Assembly (NCBI GenBank): GCA_914767715.1
Contig: OU612074.1
Location: 4,605,501 to 4,665,500, forward strand
From: Membranipora membranacea
Taxonomy: Eukaryota > Bryozoa > Gymnolaemata > Cheilostomatida > Membraniporidae
Direction: 5' to 3'
Length of the DNA stretch: 60,000 nucleotides
Made by a program: the position numbers and the translations under genes. The notes beneath the pieces are model-generated. The model ran no database searches, was not told where the DNA came from, and saw only the letters and a program-made list of their open reading frames with translations. This document shows, piece by piece, positions 1 to 13,164 of the stretch; within the stretch, counting starts at the first letter, position 1; every line of letters starts with the position of its first letter.

Positions 1-281
1 ATCCCTCAGTGCATTTTGCCATTTTCGGTGTTTTGACATAACCTGTGCAGCGGGGTTTGCTTTCCACCAACTTATCGGCGCACAGTCGCTATCGTCAAGT
101 GACCCGCCCCTTGTGTCATACAGCTCATACACGAGTCAGAGAGTTGACGCTACAGCCAGTGGGCTAACTGCGATCTCCTGTCTCGCTATGCTCTGCTCAG
201 ATCCAACTCAGACTCACTTTGATTTTTCACATTGCAGAGATTCATCATCTGGAACGGTTTCGTCTGGTAGACTTCCGTCTT
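1..281. other. No gene recognised
   Basis: I see no splice-bounded exon or known motif. It lies just downstream of the minus-strand LINE fragment and may be its 3' untranslated part. Confidence 0.4.
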
Positions 282-1215
282 TCAGCCAACATACATTGAG
301 CCAATAAGAGATCTCGACTTGTTCCTGTCCTGTGTAACCTCAGTCAGTACCCTCCTGTCAACATTAATTTTGCATAGATCATTTATTATGTTTTTACCCC
401 ATGTACTGTGACGTTCTCCTCTGGACATTTTTAAGGGTCGTTCATACTCATCTAGGGCTTGGCGGATGGGGGTATCTTCTGGCAGTCTCATGACATGTCC
501 CAGTAGTCGCAGACGTCTCTGAGCTATTTGTTTCACTCCACGGCTTTGCTCCAGTTATCTCATACACCCTCGCAGAAGTCATCTTCTCAGGCAATCTCAC
601 ATTCAGCGTGTTTCTCATGGCTCTCCGATGGTAGCTATCTATTGAATCAGCCATTCCTTTGGTCATCGTCCATGTTTCACTGCTATAGAGAAATACGCTG
701 GATATATATGCATTGAAAGCTCTGGTTTTGATGTCTGTGTTTAGTCTTCTATCAGTTGATATGTGGTGTATTTTCTTCTGCGTGTTGTTGGCTAGAATCT
801 TCCTTCTGATAATGTCTTCACTCGTACCAAGCATCGTACCTAGATATTTGCACTTCCTCCATGCTTCTTCCCCATCTTTACTGACATTGTATTCTTCTGT
901 TTTTCCTTCATTTATTAAACGGTTTTTTCACGTTGCTGATCCTGTGTTCACAGTTTGTCCCAACCCAGCATATATCATCTGCATACCGTAGTGGTATGAT
1001 CGATCCTGTTCTTATTTGTTTACTGTAACAATGAGCTCTCATGAGGGGTGCTAGTTCTTTGTGATTTTTCTGTTCGTCGTCATCATTCCTTTCCTGGTTC
1101 ATGGCTTTAGCTAAGTAGAGAGTAAAAAATATTGGGGATAGGCAGTCACCTTTGGGTACTCCTATGTTGGTTTTGAACTCATTTCCGATTTGGTTGTCTA
1201 TTTTGACAGAGATTA
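282..1215 (-). mobile_element. LINE (non-LTR) reverse-transcriptase fragment, broken
   Basis: Read on the minus strand, three overlapping frames together give the C-terminal half of a non-LTR retrotransposon ORF2. Near 1180-1130 is the RT motif GVPKGDCLSP. Near 1000-980 is the catalytic YADD box in the context LRYADDICW. Further on come a thumb-like region (KYLGTMLGT), an LYSSETWT motif and a tail reading RRLRLLGHVMRLPEDT, all usual for endonuclease/RT-type LINEs. The reading frame changes at least twice (around 900 and 530), so this is a dead copy. No 5' end, endonuclease domain or target-site duplication is visible. The family (RTE- or L2-like) is a guess; that it is an RT is clear. Confidence 0.85.
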
Positions 1216-1302
1216 AGCTACTCTAATTAGGGTTTTAAAGTCATAATCCCGCTCAGCCTTCTACCCCGAGCAGTTTGCTAACCTTCACGCAATCCTCTAA
1301 AT

Positions 1303-2090
1303 CTAATCCCTATAAGGATTATAACAAAGGGAATTTTCGCGAAACCTGTCTGTCATCAGCAAACTATACCATCTTCCTAAGGTCTTCACAGGCTGTTCTG
1401 TAAGCGTGGGAATACACTCTGCTCCTTTGAAGTAAGTATTTGGTACAGGTTTACCTTTGCACAAAGACAGGGACCGGCTCTTGGTAGGTTTGACTCGCAT
1501 AGCATATCTCTCCATCAACTCATGCAGTCTATCAATTGAAGCTACAACCTGGGCCTTGTCTGCTGGTGATGTTATTGTAATATCCCTCATATAGGCCCTC
1601 ATCTGCGAAATTTCTAGTTATTCACAACCGGGATTCCATTCAAACCGCTTTGTGAATTATGTATATATGTATCTCCATCACCATTACGAATAGCAAAGGT
1701 GATATAGCGCATCCCATAGGGATGCCTACTGCCAGCTTTTGCCAGGTCTTTTTAAAGTTCTTAGTATTGAGTCGCATTTTTTATAATAGCGCTCGACATT
1801 AAGCTTCGCTTGTCGGGCACCCAGAAGTGTGTTAGTACGAGGTAAATTATGCTGTGCGGTACAGAACCATAGGTATTGGCTGAATTTAACCAGACCATAT
1901 CAAGGATTCAGCTTGCAGATTTTCTTGCTGATCAATTCACGCTCATTTGCTCAAGACTTCCAGGGAATCCTTCTGAACCGATGGATCAATGAATCCATTG
2001 TTCATAAGATAATCTTCTTCCAATTTTTGCTTGGTTGTTTAGAATAGGGCCGTCCAGAATTGCCTTTGCCGATTTTTGCATCATTGTAAA
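1303..2090 (-). mobile_element. Second LINE reverse-transcriptase fragment, different family
   Basis: The minus strand encodes another RT, unlike the one at 282-1215. Around 2000-1840 it reads as a degenerate segment containing DMVWLNSANTYGSVPHS, which matches the RT motif A region. Around 1750-1680 it has AVGIPMGCAISPLLF, the motif B region. At 1600-1310 an open stretch reads AYMRDITITSP, then VKPTKSRSLSLCKGK and LTEQPVKTLGRWY, matching a widespread class of LINE RTs in aquatic animals. The catalytic YxDD box is altered to YMRD, and stops and frame changes occur above 1600. It abuts the first LINE fragment in the same orientation, but the two carry equivalent domains, so they are separate elements. 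Confidence 0.8.
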
Positions 2091-5000
2091 TTGTATACAA
2101 GCCAAATGTAACATGTATATCTATTTTTTTAAAGGATGCCTGATGTATGCTTACAATTGCGCAATACGCCATAGACCTTAGCCTTTGATATACTCTCTTT
2201 GTCTAAACAAAGCCCTTTCTATAACAAGCTTTCAATTCAATCAATGGATGAGGCACAATAGACCAATGTCCAAAATGCAACAAGTACAATCGTAATCCAC
2301 TACAGTTTGCCTAATACTGTTATTACCAAAGATTGTAAATTGTTAATACTACATTTTACAAAATATTCTGATTATGAAATAAATCATCGATGGTGCTGAT
2401 TCGACTTGAGTAATTTAGCAGAAAATCTCATCATTCAACATCAAATGTGGAAATAAGTCTTAGGCACAATTGGTCTTGATTGGTTTCCCATCTTATTTCA
2501 ACGTTTAATATCTCAACAAGATCTTTTATTTATGTGTAGTTTAGTTGTAATTTCCATGTATAGACAGGTTAGCTAACCTTTTTCAAACATCTGATTGTCG
2601 GGGAAAGTGCATGAGTTTTATACTATTCAATCGACTCGCCCCACGACCAATAGAGCCTCCTGAGCCAAGCTACTATAAGTGCATAGAAAGCTAGTGTAAC
2701 TGTGAATGGTTATTAATATTATTATAATTAAATATGATACATCCCTCCACAATATACTGACTCTGTGGGTTTGAAAAGATCGCCCTTGTACTTTTGGGAT
2801 GGCTTATTTAGTCAACACAAACGGGAATTCATCTTTAAATTTAGAAATTGTGGCTAAAACAGATTATATTTTATTTGCTTCGATTATTTAATGCAGAAAG
2901 CGTGCTCAGAAGAATGAAATGGATTTAAGAGTTGGTGGCATACATTTAGTGTGTCAGTTGCTCAGCACGCATGCATTGGGTTCTGTTAGTCACCAGGGCT
3001 TGTCAATAGGCAGGCATGAGTAACTCTTTGATTACAGATTTTTGCAAGAATCCGATCTATGAATACTGAATTGCAATCCACCTATCATAATAAAGGGAAG
3101 GTTACCAAAATATGTGCAAATCTCGGTACTGAGCATAGGGATTCATAGGTTAAAATTGAGATAGGCGCTGGACAACGTTTAACACAGCGTAATTTATTAT
3201 GCTAGCAATTTTAATTGTAAGCAGAGGCTGTACACACAGCATTATACTCATATAATGTTATCATGGTTGCTTTTCATAATAATGTCTAATCGTGTGCCTA
3301 ATTAAAATTTTTTTTAAAAACAGGCGCTTGAGCTATTGTTTGATGACAAGATTAAGTGAACATAATCTCATAATGGTGTTGGTTTGCGTTGTCGCAATGT
3401 CTCTCTGTTTAGTCCTACAATCAAATGATTTACTATGTAGTGCTCTCATATTTACAGGTAGGCATTCTAGAAGTGATTGCTGGCATAAGGCTCACAAACA
3501 ATGGCTAATAATTTAGGCTAGCACAATTTAATTTTGAATATTATCATGGGCTTTGGCCCCTGTAACTCCTTGCACTCTGTATGGCATCACAGCCCTCAAC
3601 ACAGTGAACAATAATATCCTCATGTCAAGTAGATACCATAGTAAATACCTTTCATACTGTGATTTATCTGGATACCCAACTATATAAAACCATATTGACT
3701 TCAAGCTGTTGATGGCATATGGCCAAGGAGCTATTAGTGACTGCATTTGAGAATTTTCTAGCTCAAATTAAGCTGCAAAATAAAATCCCTCATGCCTTCT
3801 CTGGTTTTTACCCGATCATAATCGAATAGTAACTAGAAACTAGAAGTATTTTATATCTGATATAACATGCTTCTATAATATAAATACTACTACCATTAGG
3901 GCTTCTTTGAGGGAAGGATTTGGGATTTGAACGTGACACTTGTTTTTGCTCAAATCAGCAGCACTGCCCAATCTTCTATGAAACATTTTGCTTGAAAGAC
4001 AGTAATTTATTTTTGAAACAACCCTGATAAACTTCAATAATTTTTTATTGACATTGTTTCCTCGATTAATCTTTTTATTTGAAATGTGATGGTGTCAGGC
4101 CATCTTGTGTATTTCTTGGGAGTATAACATTTTATTATTGTTTGATGGGTATCCCTGGCTCAAACTTTGTTCATATCACTGGATAAGGTGGGTTGATTCA
4201 AGTACCAGTAGATGAATTATGCGACCTCATTTAATTCACTTGCTCAAAAAGTATTGCCAAGTCCAGCTAAAAATAAAAAAAACAGTAGTATTGAATTTGG
4301 ATTGGAAATATTAAATCAAATATCTATCGCTACCTGCTGTTTAAGTAAGAAACAGAAGATTGGGCTGCCCCTAAAGAGGGACGCAAGGTGCCCTAAATCC
4401 TCATACTGAGAATGTGATACATCCTAGAAAACTAGAATTCATCCTAAAGGTGAGTCCATAGAAGACCTCCTAATCGTGAGTGTGCAGCAAGCTGCCAGAA
4501 ACTGAAACAGGCACTAATCGGCCATTGGCACTGACACTTTGATCTTGCAAGTATAAGGGTTTATGGAGAGTTATTCAACGAGATTGACACAATTGATTGT
4601 TCTGCTTGGTGCTTTGAGTTTGAAAAAATATCTGTATACAGGAAAAACTGATATTTGGAGACATTCAATTTTTGATCCTAGATTCTTCTGTAAAGAATTC
4701 TCTATGTCGAGCCAGATACAAGGATGGGATATGAAAAATTAGGCAAAGTGGGATAACTTCTAGTTCATAATAAGAACGAAATTGTATGAAAATGAGAAGA
4801 TAACTCTACAGCAACTTGAAGCCAAAATACTTTTAATGAACTGAGTAGGAAATTTCCTAAGCTGATGCAGCTTTCCCTAGCTACATCGTCACACTCTTTT
4901 AGCCTCCAACCCCTAAAGACTTAAAATCTATATTGCACACAAAAAACTCATAAGCCTATAGTATGTTTGGCTGTTACAGGGATCGAACAAAAAACAGCAT

Positions 5001-5146
5001 ACTTTTTTTCTTCTATTCACTGTCCTTGTCAGAATAAAAATTGGTACAACTAATGGCTACACAGTAGACATTGGGGCGGGGAACCTCTTCATGGGCACAC
5101 AAATAATTACCGTGTATGAAATATATTTGTTCTTAATATTTGTCAG
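2091..5146. other. About 3 kb without a recognisable gene
   Basis: AT-rich sequence. The short open frames at 3292-3516, 3528-3746 and 4212-4409 have no known motif, and I could not tie them to splice sites with a consistent phase. The missing RING exon of the TRIM-like gene downstream would be expected here, but I could not find it. Confidence 0.4.
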
Positions 5147-8100
5147 GGAAAGATAAAACACTTTGTGAAACATCTAGCTGTGAGCACATGGTCGACCTTC
5201 GATGCAGTGACTGCAAGAAATTCATTTGCTAGAAGACGTAGAATGTGTCTGGTATAAAAATGAGGATGCTGTGAATCGAATACTGTTGGTCAAGCAACTA
5301 GGTACTGTAAATTTTTTTAAAATGATCGAGAGGAATGAGAGACAATTTTCAGTGTTTCTGTGTAACAGTAAGACGAAATCCTGACATAGATTTGAGCACT
5401 TTAACTTATTTTTTGCACCAATTATTATATAAAATACTATTGTTGCAAAATCAAATCCAAAGTTGGCTAGGCTGTAGAGGGGAGGGGATACTTGGAGTGT
5501 CTAAGCAAATATAGACAATGGACTTGCTTGTCATTAATTGTAATAATGAATTAGACATATTCAAGTAATGTATCATGCAGTGTTTTTTATTTGTTACAAC
5601 TGTAATCAAGATGCTGCCCGTGTCTGCCGCTTCTATTTTCTCTGAAATTCATTAAAACCTAAAGTTAAGATAAAAATTAAAAAATTTGCTTCTATATGAA
5701 AGAAACTATCTTTTGTTCAAGAAACTGGAGCTGATGATGTCAAGGATCCAACGGTGATGTTAGCCATGAGCAAGATCACAGCTCAACCTGACCTTACAAA
5801 AGCTTCAAATTTTGAAAAATGCACTGGGAAAAAAACTGAATCAATCTTTAAAAACATAATAAAGCCTAGTAGAGCACCTGAGATAAGCAACAGTCTTACC
5901 CTAATTAAGGTAAGTGGCACACAATCTACAGAATTTCAACCACTGATTGGTCAGAAAGCGAACTGTTACAACTGATAAGGGCAGAGCACACTATAATTAT
6001 TGATATCTTAGCCCGTAATAACTCTGATAATGCACTGATGAGCAGACTAAAAAAATATACAGCCGTAATATGTTTTGTAAACTGTAAATTGTAAATAAGG
6101 AACTAACTGTAACAAATCGATTGCTCTATTATGAAAGTTAATTAGGTCGAATAAAGCATGTGTTTTCAAATTGACCAATGAGGGTCGGGCGCAAGTGGTC
6201 CGGAGCTAATCAGGTCATTGACCCAAGGCGAAGAGCTAATAAAACTGTGACACTGAAGGAATACACAATAGCGTGCTCTGGCCTTTAGAAGCAAAGAATC
6301 CAATTTTGCAATTTGAAATTTGTTATTGATTTAATCCAGTATTAATATAATTCTTCAAATTGAGTTAAAAATTGATTATTAATAATTGATATAGTACGAT
6401 GGCTATGCCAGTACTCAGCTAGTTAGTAGTACCAAGATACTAGTGAAATGACTTACTAAGCCTGAGCAATGACGTAATTAGCAAATGTAAAACCGTCCTC
6501 GACTCGGTACTGACTCGACATGGCTAAACCTGCCAGGACCCATTCCAGCCTTAGCATTGCCATCATTTCATTGGATGAAAAATTTGTCAATTTATTATCT
6601 GTGTTTACAGCATCATGCACCAAATCAGAAATCTAAACTGTCCCGGCATCCAGGTACTTGATTACTACAATTATTATAAAACTCAATCTCCACTCACGAT
6701 ATGTATCTATTATTAATTCATGTTATTGTGTGCCATGTAGTCTCACTTTAAAGTCACCAGAATTGCTTTGTATGCAATGGTCGACAAAAATGAGAATTTT
6801 ATTCAGAGCCACGTCTACATGTATCATTTTAGAAACGACCTTCATTAAAAAGTCTGGTGAATTTATTACAACGTTTGACAGCAGTCTGCCTAACGTAGTT
6901 ATTGGATAGATCATAGTTTGAATACAGGTCTGATTTTAAGCAAGGTGGATATTTGTTGGTGTTGCGCAGAGAACGAGGGAAACTATGTGGCTTATGATTT
7001 GGATATAATAGTTACAAAGTTCTTTTAAAGCTATATTAGCACCTCCCCACATCCGATCACCTATGGACACAGTTGAAACTAGGACCTTTACTGGGGAGAA
7101 AAATCTTCTCAATTTTCCTAGACTGCTAATGCTGCCTTCTCTTTATAGCTCTTTGAGAAATGTATATTTTATAAAATTTGAGTGCATGGTCACATGAAAT
7201 TGGGCAGATTATTTGAGAAATTTGATAATTGGCATGTGGTTTGTCATACTTTTTTTCCAAGCAAATATCATGAACCCATTGGTGCTACTTCAGCTTTGAG
7301 TAAAAAAAATGGTTTCAAAGTAATCATTCATTGTTCCAGAAACCAGAGCAGATGATGTGGTTCACCCACCAGGCAAAGAAGCGATCAGCAAGATTTCCCC
7401 TAAACCTGAATGTGAAGAAGCTGGCAATGTTAAAACAGACACACGAGAGATGGGCAAAACAGTCGTTGACAAACTCATAAAGCCAACTGCAGTGCATGAG
7501 GTAAGCATCAGCATTTTACCAAGACCCTACCCTATTCAGCTTACAACCTTTATACATCGTACAATGGGTTTTTGACCTGTGACCTCCACTGATACCCATA
7601 TTTGATTTCCTGGGGTCGGTTGAGTGGACAACGTGGAGACAGTATGCAGGTTATGAGCGAGACTTTATGTAAAACTAAATCAACAAACTTCTTCTCTCAG
7701 CATCCACCGTATATTATATCTGAAATGCAAGGACAAGGACGGTATATAACTATTGCAACAAGCTTTACAAACCAACAATTAAAAACATGCATTTTCAGCA
7801 ACTAAATAGCCACCTGGCGGCTTTCGAAACAAAGGCAGCAAACAATGTGGCTGAAGAGCAGATGGCTAAATCAAAAGTGAGCGCTAAGGAAAATGGAAGA
7901 AGGAAGAAGAAGGCATTGCCAGCGAGGCACCTCCTGGAAAAATCAACAGCGGCTAGTCAGGTAGTATGACATTTTTTTATTTATGATTGGCTCAGCAATC
8001 CAGGAATGAATATATTATGTGAAATCAGTGGAATATCACACCACCTGTATGAGTTGAAGAAAATTCAGCAGTCTACTGACAACTGAGCTCTGTCTATGTG

Positions 8101-8438
8101 CTCTTGCCTGCGCTCAAACTGAGAACAAAAACTGAGAGCATTGGAACATCAAAATATGACAGTCTTTTCAACTAACTGTATGAAACCAGGATAATAATTA
8201 TATGGCAGTAAGGCTGTGATATCATAAGTTTGCTGCAGGCATTACAGATGCGCAGCAAAATTATATGAAAAAGATTCTATTTATGTATATTGTACTATGT
8301 GATAAAGATGTAATAACCTATCCCATTTTTTCTGTCGTCCAAAGTTTCAACCACAACAACAGATAGCAAAGCTCTCACAGTACCCAGGGCAGCCTGGATA
8401 TTATCTACTTCCTGCTGGCGACCAACCACAACAACAAG
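5147..8438 (+). pseudogene. TRIM-like gene fragment with Q/P-rich 3' exons; possibly the front of a MIF4G gene
   Basis: Exons seen: 5147-about 5300, 5722-5909, 7340-7500, 7799-7960 and 8345-8438, each with AG/GT borders and matching phases from 5722 on. The first carries a B-box-like stretch (LCETSSC, then DLRCSDCKKFIC) followed by TAG where the intact paralogue at 29842-29929 has a Phe codon. It then runs straight into a piece of the coiled-coil exon (AVNRILLVKQL), so exon 4 and half of exon 5 have been lost by deletion. Exons 5722-5909 and 7340-7500 are two copies of the linker exon found at 31961-32188 (shared IIKP/LIKP motif). 7799-7960 is basic (GRRKKK); 8345-8438 is Q/P/Y-rich. No RING exon was found upstream and no stop downstream. 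MIF4G exons follow on the same strand from 11313, so both may once have been one gene; that link is inference. Confidence 0.6.
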
Positions 8439-9880
8439 GTATGCTACCATAATATCTATATTTATTGAAACATTAGATGGCATTACTCAAGTTTCAAGTT
8501 TCTGGTTGCTTGATGCATGATGGTGGAAATAGTCTAGTGTTTTCCGATAGAAACTTGCATTGATGACCCCTGATATGTCCATTAGACATGACTGGTATCG
8601 CTTGTGATCAGATAAGGTACATCACAAATTGGTATGTCACTATATCTGCTCAATAGTGATTAGCATCCCTTTTATGACAGCATTAATGGATTCTGAGGTA
8701 ACAACAAACGACCCTAGGAAGTGAGAAAAATGATTCAAATAACCTGAAAAATACTCAACATCCCCCAAGAAACAATAGAGTGAAGGCTGATTATTATCTC
8801 TAGGTATCGACTCAAATTTAGTTGCTTGAGTTTTTTTTATTTCAGAACCATCGTTTTATTGGTATTAATTTTAAATATGTGTGGATCTGTGTACCTAAAT
8901 CAAGGATAAAGAAAATCAGTGCCTAGTGACGTTGGCTATAGTTATTTGCTCAGATTGTAGGCAAAAACATGTGAAAGACATCTATTCTGTGTCAAAGGAA
9001 TTGCATGATGCCAGCCTGTTTTAAGGGCAGTCAAAGGGGAAAATCATGGTAATTGGCTATTGTACCAAATATACCAGCGTAATTCATTCATAATCCCAAT
9101 CAATCTCACAATGGGCCCCTCTGGGCACCTGGTAATTAAAAACAAGAGGTTTTTCAAAATTGACATGCTGAAAATTGGTAGGTTCAAGCCCCCTAGCCCT
9201 TCCGGCGAATGCACTACTGAATCTACCCGACATACCAGCAATACCAGCTTGTGGCAAGAAAATCAAAAGTATCATAGAGAAAAAAGAGTAGAGGAAACTA
9301 ATGGATACTAAGTTGTTGCAGCTCTAATGCTGCCATCCTGAGTGAAATGCTGCCGCTCTAGATTATCGTCAATTTGACAAGTTTGGTTAAGGAAACTTTA
9401 TACCACCTAGTCCTCAGTCCTCTGTCAATAAAGTTCCAACTCAGTGAGCATGGTATACGATAGGCCAATTTAAAAATACCATACAAGGCTAAGACCAAAG
9501 CTAGCAAAACCTTGCAGAATCATAATCAAATTTAATTGACCAGTAATTGTGTGTATTAATGATGTCACTTGTTAATTTTCGGATGTTATTAAAATTACAA
9601 TTGACAAAAATTCACTGTGCTGCTGCATGAATTTTTCTCCATTACTTTTGCTTAGTAATAGTTCAGTTAAGCAACATTTTTTGTGCATTGAAATTCTATT
9701 TCAAAATCACTATGTTTCCATATGCCGGTGTGGCATGGATTTGAAGGCCAAATTGGATACATGCAATTAGCATTTACACTTAGTTCCCCCAGTTAATATC
9801 TGAGCTAACAATGATAACCTGAGTATCAACATAATATGACAGAACCAATATAAGGCAGTCAAAAACCGAGATTCTTACGA
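8439..9880. other. No gene recognised
   Basis: Only short overlapping frames occur, on both strands at 9044-9311, with no domain and no clear splice signals. The last exon before this gap ends in phase 1, so a coding continuation should exist unless the gene is truncated; I could not find it. Confidence 0.4.
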
Positions 9881-9889
9881 GAGCACCGC

Positions 9890-10845
9890 ATTAGAAAAAG
9901 ACTGAGCAGAATGCAGTGGCCTGTTGTAATATTTATCAAATGTTCTGCGCGAAGACCATCCCGCAGCCTTCAATATAAAGTTAATGTCAGTCCTGGCTAC
10001 TGCCTTTGAGGTGGCGGCAGAGCGTACACTATGCGCCTTAAAACAGTTAAGAGCACATGAGTCATGTAATACTACACAAATTCATCTACTGAGGGTCTGA
10101 GCCGACACCAGATTATAAGGTTTCTGTACGCTAATAAAGAGCTCACTACATTTCCTGATATCAGATGTTCTACGTATATAAGCCTCCAAGCATTTTATCG
10201 GACATATACTGTCATTTTCGACAAATCTACAAAGTTCTATACTTGGGTGAAAACCAGGTCTGGAGGTCTTTAATAAAGTGTCTATAGTCAGCACAACTCT
10301 ATCGGTTTTATGACAAACATTGTCTACGGTCAAAGCAGCTAGAGTCTGAACCCTTTGGCCCGAAGTTAGAGCTAACAAGGTAGCACATTTCAGTGTCAAC
10401 TGTTTGATTAATGCTGTGTCATTGTCAATTTTCTCTAAGCTGGCCAATACAGCACCACATCCCAAGTTGATAGGTATCTAGGCAACGTAGGTCTAAGCTT
10501 AAAGACCCCTTTCATGAATCCAGTATCCAGCGCGTGCTTGCCAAAGTCTTTCACCCCATCGCCCTCAGCAATGTTAGCATACTGTGAAATGGCTGATCTG
10601 GCAGTGTTGATGTTTGAGTAGCTCTTACCTCCTTTGTACAGTGATGTAAGATACTCCACGCCTAGAGCGACAGGTATGTTGAAACCATCGACATGACCTT
10701 GAGCGTTGCAGTAATCCTGGAACAGTCGAAATGCTGACATATACTGTGATATTGTACCTTTAGCCAGACCTTCAGTGAATATTATTGGAGCATCGTCTGA
10801 TAGTTGGTGTTTGAAACGTCTTAGCGTTTTCCCCCAAACCTAAAA
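9890..10845 (-). mobile_element. DIRS/Ngaro-type retroelement tyrosine recombinase, broken
   Basis: The minus strand encodes a tyrosine recombinase of the kind carried by DIRS and Ngaro retroelements. The N-terminal core-binding part begins about 10845 and includes QYMSAFRLFQDYC. The catalytic part follows: first Arg in LTSGQRVQTL, the H-x-x-R box in HSVRSA, a Trp in AGWSS at the third His/Trp position, and the nucleophile in FDKYYNR. It then ends at a stop near 9890. Two lesions are visible: a frameshift near 10440 between the two halves, and an in-frame TGA near 10078 after LSR where a sense codon (probably Trp) is expected. No RT or RNase H lies nearby. Such enzymes insert circular cDNA without target-site duplications. 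It ends just outside the left edge of duplication copy A. Confidence 0.85.
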
Positions 10846-12950
10846 CAAGTAAGGTGTAATTTGTTCCAGATTGGATGTTCTTTAGAGGGATCATGGCACA
10901 GTTTCACTGTGCCTTGTGTAACTGGCAAAGAGCCAAAGGTTCACATATTATGGAATCAAGAACAACTGGAAACCAGTTCTGCATAGTAAACAACCTCTGC
11001 AATTACCTGCCAAAGAAGTGGATTTTCCAATTTGAAACCTCTGTTTACTTTTAAAAGATTTTTTTATACTGAAAAAAACGAGCACCCTTCAGGACATTTA
11101 TTCTAGAAAAATTATTTCCCTAGCAAACGGAGAGCATCATATCAATTGTTAATACTCCACTAGGAGTCAGCAAGATATAATGACTAATAGAGTGCGCTTC
11201 TGTGTTTTTTCTCTAACAATTAGTATATTTGTTACACATAGAGAGTTGATGATATGTGAGGAATATGTTGCACGCTGACTTTTACTGTAAGGCGTTTAAA
11301 TGATTTTCATAGATTCATAGGAGAATTGTTCAAGCTTGAGATGTTGGTGCATAAGATCATGCATGACTGCGTGGTAAGCTTACTGAAGGTAGCTGATGAA
11401 GAAAGTTTGGAGTGCTTGTGTACACTTTTGAATACAATAGGAAAAGAGCTAGACACTGACAAAGCTAAGGTATGAAAGTCTCTGATTTCAACTCTTACAA
11501 TTGAAGTGACACGCTAATACAAGAAAACGCATGTTATATTATTTTCCATAGTTTCACCATATGTCAGAAAGACATATTCAGGGATATTATTTGCTTTGCT
11601 CGGACGCCAATCTGGCTTTCTGCTCTCACCTAAGTACATAATTGTTTAGAAGCTGTGGTGAATTTCATGAAGATATTTTTAGTTTTCAAATCATTTGAAT
11701 CAGTACTACCAGAATCTAGACAACGCTAACGTTTAAAAAGTGATGGCCGATGTTATACTTGACTGAAGAACGAAGCTTCATAGTGATGTTGTGCGTCAGC
11801 ACCTGTTTGCCTGGCTCGTTTTTAATTGGTTGGCAATAACAGGAAATTGTTAGAAATCTGGTTGTATTGTGTTTAAGCAATGCACCGTAACTTACTTGAA
11901 ACCGCAAGTTACACTTGGATGTTCTCTTAATACTTGCAAGCATTTGGTTATGAGAAAAAATAAGGGTATCTTCAAGTAAACACAAACGAACAGTTGGCTA
12001 TGTATCGTGTAGGTCAACAAATGACTTTTTTAACAACTACTGTTATCTGTAAACTGTTGGAAAATCGAAATAACTAAATTGATAGGTAATAGATGACACT
12101 GTATTGGTTATTGCATCAACGACACAGGCTTCTCACAATTTCTGAATGGCTAACAACATCATCACACAAAACAATCGTGCAAGACTGGTCAGGTTCAAAC
12201 ATGGCTTGTATTGATTTCCATAGCTCATGAAGATTTATGCACCAAGAAGCACAAGCATTTTCCTCCCACCTTTAGTCTAACCTTAACACAACAATACCAC
12301 CATATCAATCAAGGTTTCGGATCATCTGCCTTACAGCCAAGGACAAACCAGTATTTTACTGAGATGAAGAAGATGATGGTCAGTGTCATAAGAAGGTCTC
12401 ATCCAGGATCCAAAGTCTTTTACAAGAGATGATCGAGCTGAGAGAGGTGAGTCACCCTTTTGCAAGCAAGCAACTTACAATAGCATAAAGGTCAAACTTT
12501 CCCCTCATTCAACACTGATCATGATATGATATATTCGCTTTAGAATGAGTGGAAGCCCCAATGCATCCAGGCAAGCAGTGACCCGCTGACAATAAAGGAG
12601 GTTCCAGCAGAGGCTCATAAGAGGTATATAATAGTAGATTCAACTCAAATCCCAAAACCCAGGTATGCAATACATACGCAATACATTCATATTATATAGA
12701 AGTTCCTGTTATATGGTTGAATTTTCGAACAATATCACAGCTTCATATCCCTTACCAAATCTAGAAGAATGGATCGTGAAAAGCAGGAGCCTAGGGGAGA
12801 GGTGTATGACAATGTGGGACGGGATTGCAAACAAATTTTGTAGATATCGCAGAATTGAGAGTAGTGTCTCTCTATAGTATTTGATGATTTGACACCACCT
12901 GTAGGTGAGTGTCAAGAGAGCCAACTTGCAAGACTACGGATAAGTGGTTA

Positions 12951-12982
12951 TATCTATATATATATATTATATATATGTATAA
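12951..12982. repeat. TA-rich microsatellite
   Basis: A short run of TA dinucleotides with small interruptions, inside an intron of the plus-strand MIF4G relic; a matching run lies at about 44521-44560 in copy B. Confidence 0.8.
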
Positions 12983-13164
12983 ATTATAAGCTGATAAAGT
13001 TATGAATGATACATAAGACCATGCATAAAACAAATGACTGAATAATTCTACTACAGGCTGGCAGAATAACAAATAATGTGAGCACAGGAACGATCCTCAA
13101 TAATACTGTGTGATAAAGACTTGGGAGTAATAGGTGGTCAAGGCTGTGAGGAAGAATTCCTTAA

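Noticed and set aside
9044-9311. Overlapping open frames on both strands as a gene
   Set aside because: No motif, no splice support and mirror-image frames, which suggests chance.
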